From Paracoccaceae bacterium (lineage in GTDB: Bacteria > Pseudomonadota > Alphaproteobacteria > Rhodobacterales > Rhodobacteraceae), in assembly GCA_016937725.1 (NCBI GenBank), contig JAFGVZ010000135.1, positions 1 to 10,167 on the forward strand: a stretch of DNA of 10,167 bases, in the 5' to 3' direction. A model generated the notes under the pieces. It saw only the letters and a program-made list of their open reading frames with translations, was not told the DNA's origin and ran no database searches. Shown here piece by piece: positions 1 through 5,704 of the stretch. The position numbers were made by a program, and so were the translations under genes. Positions within the stretch are counted from its first letter, which is position 1, and the number at the start of each line of letters is the position of its first letter.

Positions 1-393
1 GAAATCACCCAAGGGCTGAAGGCGATTGCCAAGGAGCTGAACATCCCCGTCATCGCTCTGTCGCAGCTGTCGCGGAACGTGGAATCGCGCGAAGACAAGC
101 GGCCGCAATTGTCGGACCTGCGCGAATCCGGCTCGATCGAGCAGGATGCCGATGTGGTGATGTTCGTCTACCGCGACGAATATTACCGCGAGCGCGAGAA
201 ACCGGGCGAGGATGAACTGGACAAGATGGCCGCGTGGCAAGCCAAGATGGAACAGGTCCATGGCAAGGCAGAGGTCATCATCGGCAAGCAGCGCCACGGG
301 CCGATTGGCACGGTGGAGCTGAGCTTCGAGGGCCAGTTCACCCGCTTCGGCAACCTTGTGAAAGCTTGGCAGCAAGATAGCGACCGGTTCTGA
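1..393 (+). CDS. dnaB: Replicative DNA helicase DnaB, C-terminal part (5' truncated by window edge)
   Basis: The reading frame is open from base 1 to the TGA at 391-393 and gives the last 130 residues of DnaB, the hexameric ATP-dependent helicase that unwinds DNA at the replication fork. Visible motifs of the RecA-like domain are VIALSQLSR (residues 18-26, the glutamine-containing H3 region) and the DLRESGSIEQDAD stretch (H4, about residues 39-51). Near residues 95-102 is a KQRHGPIG segment, the region that carries the arginine-finger residues in this family. The C-terminus after it is short, as usual. The N-terminal domain, linker and Walker A lie outside the window. A hairpin terminator follows eight bases after the stop, so transcription probably ends here. 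The next gene converges. The family assignment is very secure. Confidence 0.97.
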   Translation, partial: EITQGLKAIAKELNIPVIALSQLSRNVESREDKRPQLSDLRESGSIEQDADVVMFVYRDEYYREREKPGEDELDKMAAWQAKMEQVHGKAEVIIGKQRHGPIGTVELSFEGQFTRFGNLVKAWQQDSDRF

Positions 394-400
394 CGGGCTA

Positions 401-424
401 TGCTGCGCAGAGGCAGCACTTTTG
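401..424 (+). terminator. Rho-independent terminator after dnaB
   Basis: TGCTGC (401-406) and GCAGCA (413-418) form a perfect 6-bp stem around a GCAGAG loop, followed by CTTTT at 419-423. It begins eight bases past the dnaB stop and just before the end of the convergent HAD gene. The T-run lies on the + side only, so it fits dnaB transcription. The stem is short, so termination strength is uncertain. Confidence 0.55.
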
Positions 425-428
425 GCGC

Positions 429-1124
429 TTAGGCCAGATGATCCGGCAAATGCCCGATATCGGGCAGCACCAAATCGGCATGGGGGGCCAGCGTCGCTTC
501 ATCGGCAAGCCCGGTCAGAACGCCAATGCAGACCATCCCCGCCGCGCGCCCCGCACGCAGATCATGCGTGCTGTCGCCTACCATGGCCACGCTTTGCGGC
601 GAAAGCCCTGCGCGCGCGGCAAAGCCCAGCAACATATCGGGCGCGGGTTTCGGCGTGTAGCCGCTATCATAGCCCAACACATGGTCAAAGAACCCGGAAA
701 TCCCGGCGGCGCGCAAATGCTGGTGCGCCGAGGCTTCGGCGTCATTCGTGGCAACGCCCAACACCAACCCACGAGCGCGCAAACCTTCCAGCAATGGCGC
801 AAGGGGAAGTGGCGGCACCATCTGCGCGTCGGCGGAACTGTCGATCAGGTAGCGCTCCAGCCCGGCCACGCGGTGGGCGGGCAGATGCGGGCGGATCAGG
901 TCCGCGCTTTCATCCAGCGTTCCGGCAATTACCGGCGAAGACGGGGCAAAAGCCCGTGCGGCGCGGTCAAACTGCAAGGCGCGCGCCAAAGCTTCGGCGC
1001 AGGCCGTGTCGCCTTCGGAGAGCGTATCAATCACGCCATCCATCCACCCCGCCCAGCTTGCGGCAAAGTCGAACAACGTGCCGTCCTTGTCGAACAGCAC
1101 CGCGCGCAGAGGGGGCAAAGGCAT
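429..1124 (-). CDS. HAD-superfamily (subclass IA) phosphatase, phosphoglycolate-phosphatase-like
   Basis: This is a 231-residue cytosolic HAD hydrolase of the Gph-like IA type. The four catalytic motifs are present: nucleophile motif FDKDGT (Asp12 and Asp14), motif II VLGVATND (Thr126), motif III Lys159 in YTPKP, and motif IV MVGDSTHD (Asp184 and Asp188). A helical cap of the C1 type fits between residues 17 and 105. The length matches phosphoglycolate phosphatases. HAD substrate preference cannot be read from the motifs, so 2-phosphoglycolate is only the likeliest substrate. The start ATG is two bases after the stop of the upstream aldo/keto reductase and has no clear ribosome site, which suggests translational coupling in a two-gene operon. 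The gene converges on dnaB. Confidence 0.88.
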   Translation of the reverse strand: MPLPPLRAVLFDKDGTLFDFAASWAGWMDGVIDTLSEGDTACAEALARALQFDRAARAFAPSSPVIAGTLDESADLIRPHLPAHRVAGLERYLIDSSADAQMVPPLPLAPLLEGLRARGLVLGVATNDAEASAHQHLRAAGISGFFDHVLGYDSGYTPKPAPDMLLGFAARAGLSPQSVAMVGDSTHDLRAGRAAGMVCIGVLTGLADEATLAPHADLVLPDIGHLPDHLA

Positions 1125-1126
1125 GG

Positions 1127-2167
1127 TCAGAACACCATCGGCATGGCGCGGTTCAATTGGTCTATGGCCGCACGCATCTCTGGCGTGATCGCCACATCCA
1201 CCCCGTTCAGCAAATGCGCCAATTGCTCTGACGTGGTGGCCCCAATGATCGGCAAGGTCGGCGCGGGCCGTGTCAGCGTCCAGTTGATGGCCATATGCAC
1301 CGGGTCGATGCCGTGTTCATTGGCAATTGCCAAATAGCCCGAAACCGCCTCAAAAACGCGGCCCGTAATGCGCCCGCCCAGATCGCCATTGCGCGAGCGG
1401 CGCGAATTGTCGGGCGTGACATTGCCGGCATATTTCCCGGTCAGAAGCCCGGCCGCCAGGGGGCTATAGGCCAGAAGCGGGATATCCTCGTGCACGCAAA
1501 ACTCTGCCATATCCAGATCGAAATAGCGGCACAATAGCGAATATTCGTTCTGCATGGTCAGAACGCGCGGCAAGCCCTCTTCCTCGGCCAAGCGCAGCCA
1601 CATGGCGGTGCCCCAAGCTGTCTCGTTCGAGAGCGCGATATGACGAATCTTACCCGCCGCGACCAAGTCTGCCGCAACGCCAAGGATCTCGCGCATATGC
1701 GCGACCGTTTCGGCCCGGTTCTGGCCCGACGGGTCGAAATCCCAGCTTTTGCGGAAATGATACGACCCGCGATTGGGCCAATGCAATTGGTAGATGTCGA
1801 TACACTCAATCTGCAACCGCGCGAGCGATGCATCGACCGCGACGCGCATTCGGTCGGGCGAAATTGCAACCCCACCGGGCACGGCATTCGACCCGGCCCC
1901 GGTGATCTTGGTCGCAACCACGGCATCCGCGGGTTTGCGGCTGGCCAGCCAGCGGCCCACGATCTCTTCGGTGCGGCCCGCGGTTTCCAGCGTGACGGGG
2001 TTGACCGGATACATCTCTGCGGCATCCAGAAAATTGATCCCCGCCTCCCATGCCATATCCAGCTGGCGGTGCGCGTCGGCCTCGTCGGTCTGGCTGCCAT
2101 AGGTCATGGTGCCAAGGCAATATTCCGAAACCATCAGATCGCTGCGTCCCAGTTTCATTTTGCGCAT
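1127..2167 (-). CDS. Aldo/keto reductase, Tas-like
   Basis: An NADP(H)-dependent oxidoreductase with a TIM-barrel aldo/keto reductase fold, 346 residues from the chosen start, the same length as E. coli Tas as I recall it. The catalytic tetrad is visible: Asp48 and Tyr53 in FLDAAEMYPV, Lys87 in VATKITG, and His129 in YQLHW. The C-terminal PIIGATTSEQL segment fits the cofactor phosphate-binding region. The Tas-type signature DAAEMYPVNP near residues 48-57 sets it apart from other reductases. I chose ATG 2167 because AAGAAGG (minus strand, 2177-2183) lies nine bases upstream and MRKMKLGRS matches family N-termini. ATG 2176 directly abuts that ribosome site, and the frame open to 2311 has no support. 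The physiological substrate is unknown. It is the first gene of a pair with the HAD phosphatase and is divergent from the ImuA-like gene. Confidence 0.92.
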   Translation of the reverse strand: MRKMKLGRSDLMVSEYCLGTMTYGSQTDEADAHRQLDMAWEAGINFLDAAEMYPVNPVTLETAGRTEEIVGRWLASRKPADAVVATKITGAGSNAVPGGVAISPDRMRVAVDASLARLQIECIDIYQLHWPNRGSYHFRKSWDFDPSGQNRAETVAHMREILGVAADLVAAGKIRHIALSNETAWGTAMWLRLAEEEGLPRVLTMQNEYSLLCRYFDLDMAEFCVHEDIPLLAYSPLAAGLLTGKYAGNVTPDNSRRSRNGDLGGRITGRVFEAVSGYLAIANEHGIDPVHMAINWTLTRPAPTLPIIGATTSEQLAHLLNGVDVAITPEMRAAIDQLNRAMPMVF

Positions 2168-2238
2168 CAAGGGCATCCTTCTTGTGTGTCGTATTTGCGC
2201 GCAACTTAGCCGCTGCACCGTCAAGTTAAACCGTTTTC

Positions 2239-2267
2239 TTGCTTTCAACGGCAGGTCGCGCCATATT
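2239..2267 (+). promoter_or_regulatory. Candidate sigma70 promoter of the ImuA-like gene
   Basis: TTGCTT (2239-2244) and CATATT (2262-2267) are spaced by 17 bases, which would start transcription near 2274, inside the LexA box and about 22 bases before ATG 2296. Both hexamers are imperfect. The geometry with the SOS box makes this the best candidate. The call is inference from sequence only. Confidence 0.4.
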
Positions 2268-2268
2268 G

Positions 2269-2283
2269 GAACATTATGCGAAC
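2269..2283 (+). promoter_or_regulatory. LexA-binding site (SOS box), alphaproteobacterial type
   Basis: The sequence GAAC-ATTATGC-GAAC reads GTTC-N7-GTTC on the other strand, the direct-repeat LexA operator known from Rhodobacter and other alphaproteobacteria. It ends 12 bases before the ATG of the ImuA-like gene and overlaps the predicted transcription start, where a bound repressor would block initiation. Its position beside a gene of an SOS-linked family strengthens the call. The divergent reductase promoter could also be affected. Confidence 0.72.
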
Positions 2284-2295
2284 ATATGGCAAACC

Positions 2296-2922
2296 ATGCG
2301 GAACGACCCAAGTTTTACACTGGACCAGACACTCACGCTTGCTGCGGGGCGCGCGCATGAGATATGCGGCCCGGCCCGGCGCGTGCTGGCTGCGTGGGTT
2401 ATGAATTGGGGCGCGCCGGCGCTCTGGCTGCGGCTGTCGCACAATCCCGACCGTTTCTGCCCGCAAGGGCTGGCGGACTGGGCGGCACCGGGCGGGGTGA
2501 TCTGGGCGGAAAACCCGCGTCCGTCCGAAGTGCTGGCTTGCGCCGAGGATAGCTTGCGCAGCGGGGCTTGCGCCTTGGTGGTGGTGGATCTGGCCGAGCC
2601 GGTGGCGATGACACCCCTGCGCCGCCTGCATCTGGCCGCAGAGATGGGGCTGGCGCGGCGGCGCGCGCGCAGCCCCAATGCCAGTTTGCGCGCGCTGGTG
2701 CTGACACCGGGGGATGGCGGCACACCGGGGGTGGAAAGCCGCTGGCATATGGCGCCTTGCACCGCACGCGATATGCCGCCCGCCGACCCGGTGGGCGCGG
2801 CATGGCGGCTGACACGAACCCGCGCGCGCATGGCCCCGCCCGCATCATGGGATGTGCAGGCCCAAGATGGGCGGCTGTGGCTGGAATGCGCGCCGGACCC
2901 GGCCACGCCGGTCAGCGCGTGA
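2296..2922 (+). CDS. ImuA-like (RecA-like) protein, probably SOS-regulated
   Basis: A 208-residue protein resembling the ImuA/SulA-like RecA-fold family, whose typical members work with ImuB and DnaE2 in damage-induced mutagenic translesion synthesis. Family-like parts are RAHEICGPARR (residues 19-29, at the P-loop position but without the GKT/S of Walker A), an ENPRPSEVLACAEDSLRSG segment (72-90), the strand ALVVVDL (93-99, Walker-B-like), PLRRLHLAAEMG (107-118) and ESRWHMAP (147-154). It probably does not hydrolyse ATP. I chose ATG 2296 because the longer frame from TTG 2239 would place the promoter and SOS box inside the gene. The start has no strong ribosome site. No imuB or dnaE2 follows, since the next gene is convergent. 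The family call rests on recalled patterns and is moderate. The gene itself is secure. Confidence 0.7.
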   Translation: MRNDPSFTLDQTLTLAAGRAHEICGPARRVLAAWVMNWGAPALWLRLSHNPDRFCPQGLADWAAPGGVIWAENPRPSEVLACAEDSLRSGACALVVVDLAEPVAMTPLRRLHLAAEMGLARRRARSPNASLRALVLTPGDGGTPGVESRWHMAPCTARDMPPADPVGAAWRLTRTRARMAPPASWDVQAQDGRLWLECAPDPATPVSA

Positions 2923-3023
2923 TGGGTATCGGGCGCGGATGGATCATAGGCGGGTTCGAACTTCCGCCGCCCAGACCCCCTGCCCGAAGCGACAGGCTTT
3001 CAGGTTATGGGCTGTCGGCTCCG

Positions 3024-3599
3024 TTAGCGTTTGAGCACCAAAACACCCGCTTCCGTCACGATTACATCAAGCTTTTCATCGGTCGGTTCTGTCGGCACCT
3101 TGGGTTGTTCCTGCGCGCTATAGGCAAGGCCAATCGCCAGCACATGGCCCGCCGCGCGCAGCTGCGCAAGCGTCCGGTCATAAAACCCGCCACCATAGCC
3201 CAGCCGGTGGCCGCGCGCGTCAAAAGCCAGCAGGGGCACGATCAAGATATGCGGCACAAGCGGGTCTGCCTGTTCCGGGACCAAGGCCCCGAAACGGCCC
3301 GGCACCATAGGGGAATCGGGGGTCCAGCGGTGAAAGACCAGCGGGCTGTGCAACGCCGGGATGACGGGCACACAGACCGGGCCGGGATGAGCGCACATGG
3401 CCGCGCGCGGGTCGATTTCGCTGCGCATGGGCATGTAGCCGGCCAAAATGCGCGTGGCCAAACTATCCGCGAAGCGCGCGCGCAGATACGCGCCAAGCGC
3501 GTCGCAGGCGGCGCGGGCCGCTGCCTCGCCCTTTTGCGCATGCGCCTCTGCACGGCGGGCCGTGGCCAACGCGCGGCTGGCTGATTTGTTATCGGTCAT
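3024..3599 (-). CDS. fau: 5-formyltetrahydrofolate cyclo-ligase (5,10-methenyl-THF synthetase)
   Basis: A 191-residue cytosolic enzyme that uses ATP to convert 5-formyltetrahydrofolate to 5,10-methenyltetrahydrofolate, returning the storage folate to one-carbon metabolism. The family signature LGYGGGFYDRTL spans residues 133-144. YMPMRSEIDP (55-64) and the C-terminal TDEKLDVIVTEAG segment (173-185) also fit, and the length is normal. The ATG at 3599 is preceded by GGGGG at short distance (minus strand, 3603-3607). Upstream on the same strand lies the candidate 6S RNA, matching the common ssrS-ygfA/fau order of proteobacteria. A 7-bp hairpin lies between the two. The ImuA-like gene converges from the other side, with about 100 bases between the stops. 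Confidence 0.95.
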   Translation of the reverse strand: MTDNKSASRALATARRAEAHAQKGEAAARAACDALGAYLRARFADSLATRILAGYMPMRSEIDPRAAMCAHPGPVCVPVIPALHSPLVFHRWTPDSPMVPGRFGALVPEQADPLVPHILIVPLLAFDARGHRLGYGGGFYDRTLAQLRAAGHVLAIGLAYSAQEQPKVPTEPTDEKLDVIVTEAGVLVLKR

Positions 3600-3613
3600 C
3601 TTGCCCCCAGCAT

Positions 3614-3636
3614 CTGCGCGTCTTTAATCCGCGCAG
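3614..3636 (-). promoter_or_regulatory. Hairpin in the leader of the cyclo-ligase gene
   Basis: CTGCGCG (3614-3620) and CGCGCAG (3630-3636) form a perfect 7-bp GC-rich stem with a 9-base loop, 14 bases before the cyclo-ligase ATG on the minus strand. There is no T-run behind it, so it is not a classic terminator. It could end or stabilise the 3' side of the upstream RNA, or limit ribosome access to the G-rich site that follows. Confidence 0.4.
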
Positions 3637-3639
3637 CGC

Positions 3640-3756
3640 CTAGCTGCCATGACAGGCGCACAGCGTCAAACTGGGGTGCGACCTAAGACCGTCTGGCGAC
3701 GACACGAGAAAACCCGCTGCGAAACCCGGCCAAACGCCATAGAGCGCGCCACAGCG
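3640..3756 (-). ncRNA. ssrS: Candidate 6S RNA (ssrS); ends approximate
   Basis: 6S RNA binds sigma70-RNA polymerase and mimics an open promoter. The non-coding stretch upstream of the cyclo-ligase gene is where ssrS sits in many proteobacteria. On the minus strand the sequence folds as an irregular rod: GGCGCG (3750-3745) with TGCGCC (3660-3655), GGCGTTTGG with the segment CCAG-bulge-ACGCT, then an asymmetric open region, and a terminal hairpin TCGTC-GCCA-GACGG. An outer helix GCTGT/GCAGC may extend it. A C/GGGTTT stretch and CTTAGGTCGCACC resemble my memory of alphaproteobacterial 6S RNAs. A promoter-like TTAACA (3757-3762) lies just upstream. The exact ends are unknown; alphaproteobacterial forms are usually about 150-160 nt, so the RNA may reach towards 3605. 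No covariance search was possible. Confidence 0.55.
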
Positions 3757-3786
3757 TGTTAATCTGCCTGTGACGGACGGGTAAGC
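3757..3786 (-). promoter_or_regulatory. Candidate promoter of the 6S-like RNA
   Basis: On the minus strand CTTACC lies 17 bases upstream of TTAACA (3757-3762). This would start transcription near 3750, at the GGCGCG that forms one side of the proposed closing helix. The -10 element overlaps the TAA stop of the 66-residue membrane-protein gene. The -35 match is weak, and processing of a longer transcript is an alternative. Confidence 0.35.
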
Positions 3787-3959
3787 GCGACGAAAGGCTT
3801 GCTGACAAGACTGCCAAGCACAGCCGACGCCAAACACCCGATGCTGCCTGCAAAGCTATATGCCGCCAGCGCTTGGGGGAAAGCGGCATCCATACCCATG
3901 GACACCAAAAGCCCCAAAGCCCCGCAGAGCATACCGAAAAGAACGTGCCAAACGATCAT
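3759..3959 (-). CDS. Small hypothetical two-helix membrane protein (66 aa)
   Basis: I do not recognise this protein. It has 66 residues with two hydrophobic, glycine- and alanine-rich segments (about residues 2-22 and 33-53) that look like transmembrane helices, joined by a short loop with MDAAFPQA. The polar tail PFVALTRPSQAD follows the second helix. The composition suits an inner-membrane miniprotein, and the third codon positions are moderately GC-rich. The ATG at 3959 has only a weak AGG eight bases upstream. An extended -10-like TGCTAGTAT (minus strand, around 3993-4001) lies before it, so it may have its own promoter. It sits between gmk and the candidate 6S RNA on the same strand, and its stop codon overlaps the predicted promoter of that RNA. 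Function unknown; it might also be a non-coding leader. Confidence 0.5.
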   Translation of the reverse strand: MIVWHVLFGMLCGALGLLVSMGMDAAFPQALAAYSFAGSIGCLASAVLGSLVSKPFVALTRPSQAD

Positions 3960-3992
3960 GATACTGCCTACTCGATTATTTGTTTTTCGACC

Positions 3993-4001
3993 ATACTAGC
4001 A
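3993..4001 (-). promoter_or_regulatory. Candidate extended -10 promoter of the 66-aa membrane gene
   Basis: The minus strand reads TGC-TAGTAT, a match to TGnTAnnnT, in an AT-rich gap of 85 bases between gmk and the small gene. No convincing -35 hexamer is visible. Transcription would start about 25-30 bases before ATG 3959. Confidence 0.3.
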
Positions 4002-4044
4002 AGGAATAACCAAAAAGTTAATCGCCTTGGCATGGGGCCAGAAA

Positions 4045-4686
4045 CTAGCGGCGCAGCGCTTCGAACTCTGTGTTCAGGCCGCGCACAAAGTCATTCAGGC
4101 CCGGCTGGCGGTCGCGGCGCAGGCGTTCGCCTTCAATGATGGTGCGCAGGCGCGTTTCTGTTGCGTCCAGATCTTCGTTGACCAGAACATAATCATATTC
4201 CGCCCAATGGCTTATCTCGTCACGGGATTTGCGCATCCGGCCCTCGATCACCTCGGCGCTGTCTTGCCCACGCGTGCGCAAGCGGCGTTCCAATTCCGTG
4301 ATCGACGGCGGCAGGATGAAAATGGACACCACATCTTTACCAAGGCTGGAATTGCGCACCTGCTGCCCGCCTTGCCAGTCTATATCAAAGAGCGTGTCGC
4401 GCCCGGCGTCCATCGCCGCAACCACCGGCTCTTTGGGAGAGCCGTAGAAATTACCGAATACCTCGGCATGTTCCAGCATGTCGCCCGCCGCGATCATGGC
4501 AGCGAAGTCCTCATGGCTGCGGAAGTAGTATTCGCGCCCGTCCACCTCTCCGGGGCGCGGTGCGCGCGTGGTGGCCGATATGGAAAAGCGCAGCGTGGCG
4601 TCCCATGCCATCAGCCGCTTGGCCAAGGTCGATTTGCCTGCGCCCGAAGGTGAGGACAAGATAATGAGAAGCCCGCGTCGGGTCAT
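4045..4686 (-). CDS. gmk: Guanylate kinase
   Basis: A 213-residue cytosolic enzyme that phosphorylates GMP (and dGMP) to GDP with ATP, an essential step to GTP and dGTP. The P-loop SPSGAGKST is at residues 12-20. The GMP-binding region TTRAPRPGEVDGREYYF is at 39-55 with Arg41 and Arg44, followed by LEHAEVFGNFYGSPK (71-85) and LFDIDWQGG (99-107), all standard for the family. The length is normal. The ATG at 4686 is five bases past the yicC stop, and a GGAG for it lies across the end of yicC, so the two genes are very likely co-transcribed and coupled. The yicC-gmk order is common in proteobacteria. Confidence 0.97.
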   Translation of the reverse strand: MTRRGLLIILSSPSGAGKSTLAKRLMAWDATLRFSISATTRAPRPGEVDGREYYFRSHEDFAAMIAAGDMLEHAEVFGNFYGSPKEPVVAAMDAGRDTLFDIDWQGGQQVRNSSLGKDVVSIFILPPSITELERRLRTRGQDSAEVIEGRMRKSRDEISHWAEYDYVLVNEDLDATETRLRTIIEGERLRRDRQPGLNDFVRGLNTEFEALRR

Positions 4687-4690
4687 GCCG

Positions 4691-5596
4691 CTACTCCAGA
4701 TTCTGCACTTGCTCGCGCATTTGGTCGATCACGCTTTTCAACTCCAGCCCGATGCGCGTCAACTCTATATGCTGCGCCTTAGAGCATAAGGTATTGGCCT
4801 CGCGGTTGAATTCCTGCGTCAGAAAATCCAAGCGGCGGCCCACTGCCCCGCCCTCGGCCAAAAGCGCATGCGCGGCGGCGCAATGGGCGTCCAGACGGTC
4901 CAATTCTTCTGCAAGATCAGCCTTGACGGCTTGCAGCGCCAATTCCTGTTCCAGCCGCGCCGGGTCTGCCGAAGCGCCTTCGCCAAATTGCGCCAGAACG
5001 CTTTGATACAGAGCGCGCATCGCCTCTGCGCGCGCGGGCACTTGCGCCCGGGCTTGAGCCACAAGCTGCGCAATCTGGTCAATCTGGCCCGACAAAATGG
5101 CCTGCAACGCGCGCCCTTCAGCGTGCCGCGCGGCATTGAACGCGGCGAGCAGGCTGTCGATATCCGCAAGCAGGTATTTGCCCAGATCTGCCATGTCGAT
5201 TGTGGCAGTATCTGGGCTATCAGTGCTGAACCCGCGCCACGACAACACCTCTAGCGAGGTGGGCGCGCGCAGGGCCAGCCCTGTCGATGCGGCCTGCGCC
5301 TGTAGCTGGGCAAGGGTCTGGAACAGGTCATGCAGCGCGCGCTCGTCAATCGCCGTGCGCCCCTCTGGCCGTGCAGGGCGCAGGCGCAAGGACAGGGCCA
5401 CATTACCGCGCGCGACCGTGGCGGCAAGCTTGTCCCGCAAGGGTTTTTCCAGAAATCCATAGCCATCGGGCAAGCGCAAGCGCAGGTCCAGACCGCGCCC
5501 ATTGACCGCGCGCAGCTCCCATTCCCAGACCATGCGCAGGCCCGATAGGTCCCGCTCGCCCTGCTGGCTGGCATAACCGGTCATGGAATGAAGCAT
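4691..5596 (-). CDS. YicC/YloC-family endoribonuclease
   Basis: A 301-residue protein of the YicC/YloC family: N-terminal YicC-like domain, C-terminal DUF1732 domain. Members in E. coli and Bacillus have been shown to be endoribonucleases acting on RNA, and E. coli YicC affects small-RNA decay. The start SMTGYASQQG (residues 4-13) and the strongly conserved C-terminal stretch GRRLDFLTQEFNREANTL (about 256-273), followed by the IELTRIGLELKSVIDQMREQVQNLE helix, identify it. ATG 5596 is preceded by AGGGGGAA about six bases upstream (minus strand). It heads the yicC-gmk unit. The upstream region is shared with the divergent PAS_5 gene and includes CtrA-like sites, so cell-cycle input into this operon is possible but unproven. 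Confidence 0.95.
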   Translation of the reverse strand: MLHSMTGYASQQGERDLSGLRMVWEWELRAVNGRGLDLRLRLPDGYGFLEKPLRDKLAATVARGNVALSLRLRPARPEGRTAIDERALHDLFQTLAQLQAQAASTGLALRAPTSLEVLSWRGFSTDSPDTATIDMADLGKYLLADIDSLLAAFNAARHAEGRALQAILSGQIDQIAQLVAQARAQVPARAEAMRALYQSVLAQFGEGASADPARLEQELALQAVKADLAEELDRLDAHCAAAHALLAEGGAVGRRLDFLTQEFNREANTLCSKAQHIELTRIGLELKSVIDQMREQVQNLE

Positions 5597-5625
5597 GCGC
5601 TTCCCCCTTTAGGTGGTTGGGCGCA

Positions 5626-5633
5626 TTAACCAT
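5626..5633. promoter_or_regulatory. TTAACCAT, CtrA-type half-site motif
   Basis: TTAACCAT is the shorter CtrA-recognition motif described in Caulobacter. It lies 30 bases upstream of the yicC start, on the yicC side of the divergent region that also holds a full CtrA box. An 8-base match alone is weak. The neighbouring full site makes it worth listing. Confidence 0.35.
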
Positions 5634-5650
5634 TTGCCCAGAATGTGGCA

Positions 5651-5669
5651 GAAATCTGGCGAAATCTGG
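5651..5669 (+). repeat. Direct repeat GAAATCTGG x2, 10-base period
   Basis: GAAATCTGG occurs at 5651-5659 and again at 5661-5669, one helical turn apart, ending five bases before the CtrA box. Such same-face tandem half-sites are typical of activator binding, but the protein that would bind here cannot be named. Confidence 0.5.
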
Positions 5670-5673
5670 TCTA

Positions 5674-5689
5674 TTAAGGTCGTGTTAAC
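5674..5689 (+). promoter_or_regulatory. CtrA-binding site upstream of the PAS_5 gene
   Basis: TTAA-GGTCGTG-TTAAC matches the full CtrA consensus TTAA-N7-TTAAC exactly. It lies 15 bases upstream of the first possible start of the PAS_5 gene, where it could overlap the -35 region. CtrA is the cell-cycle, motility and gene-transfer-agent response regulator of alphaproteobacteria. Whether it activates or represses here cannot be read from sequence. Confidence 0.6.
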
Positions 5690-5704
5690 GGAGCTTGCCT
5701 AAAG

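Noticed and set aside
422..1337. Long plus-strand open frames opposite the HAD phosphatase gene
   Set aside because: They are Arg/Pro/Ala-rich translations antisense to a gene with complete catalytic motifs, as expected in high-GC DNA.
2949..2968. GGCGG-GTTCGAACTT-CCGCC, which resembles a tRNA T-arm and could suggest a tRNA remnant or phage attachment site
   Set aside because: No anticodon arm, D-arm or matching 5' acceptor strand lies upstream; the stem is not in T-arm register; no integrase or second copy is present.
2990..3017. Inverted repeat CGACAG...CTGTCG as a terminator for the cyclo-ligase or ImuA-like gene
   Set aside because: Six-base arms with a 16-base loop and no T-run on either strand; too weak to call.
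2568..3584. A 338-codon plus-strand open frame across the ImuA-like gene end and antisense to the cyclo-ligase gene
   Set aside because: Low-complexity Gly/Arg/Ala composition, no recognisable domain, and overlap with two better-supported genes.
4005..4044. Terminator for gmk near the CTTTTTGG on the minus strand
   Set aside because: Only a 4-bp stem (TGGC/GCCA) precedes the T-run and the spacing is poor.
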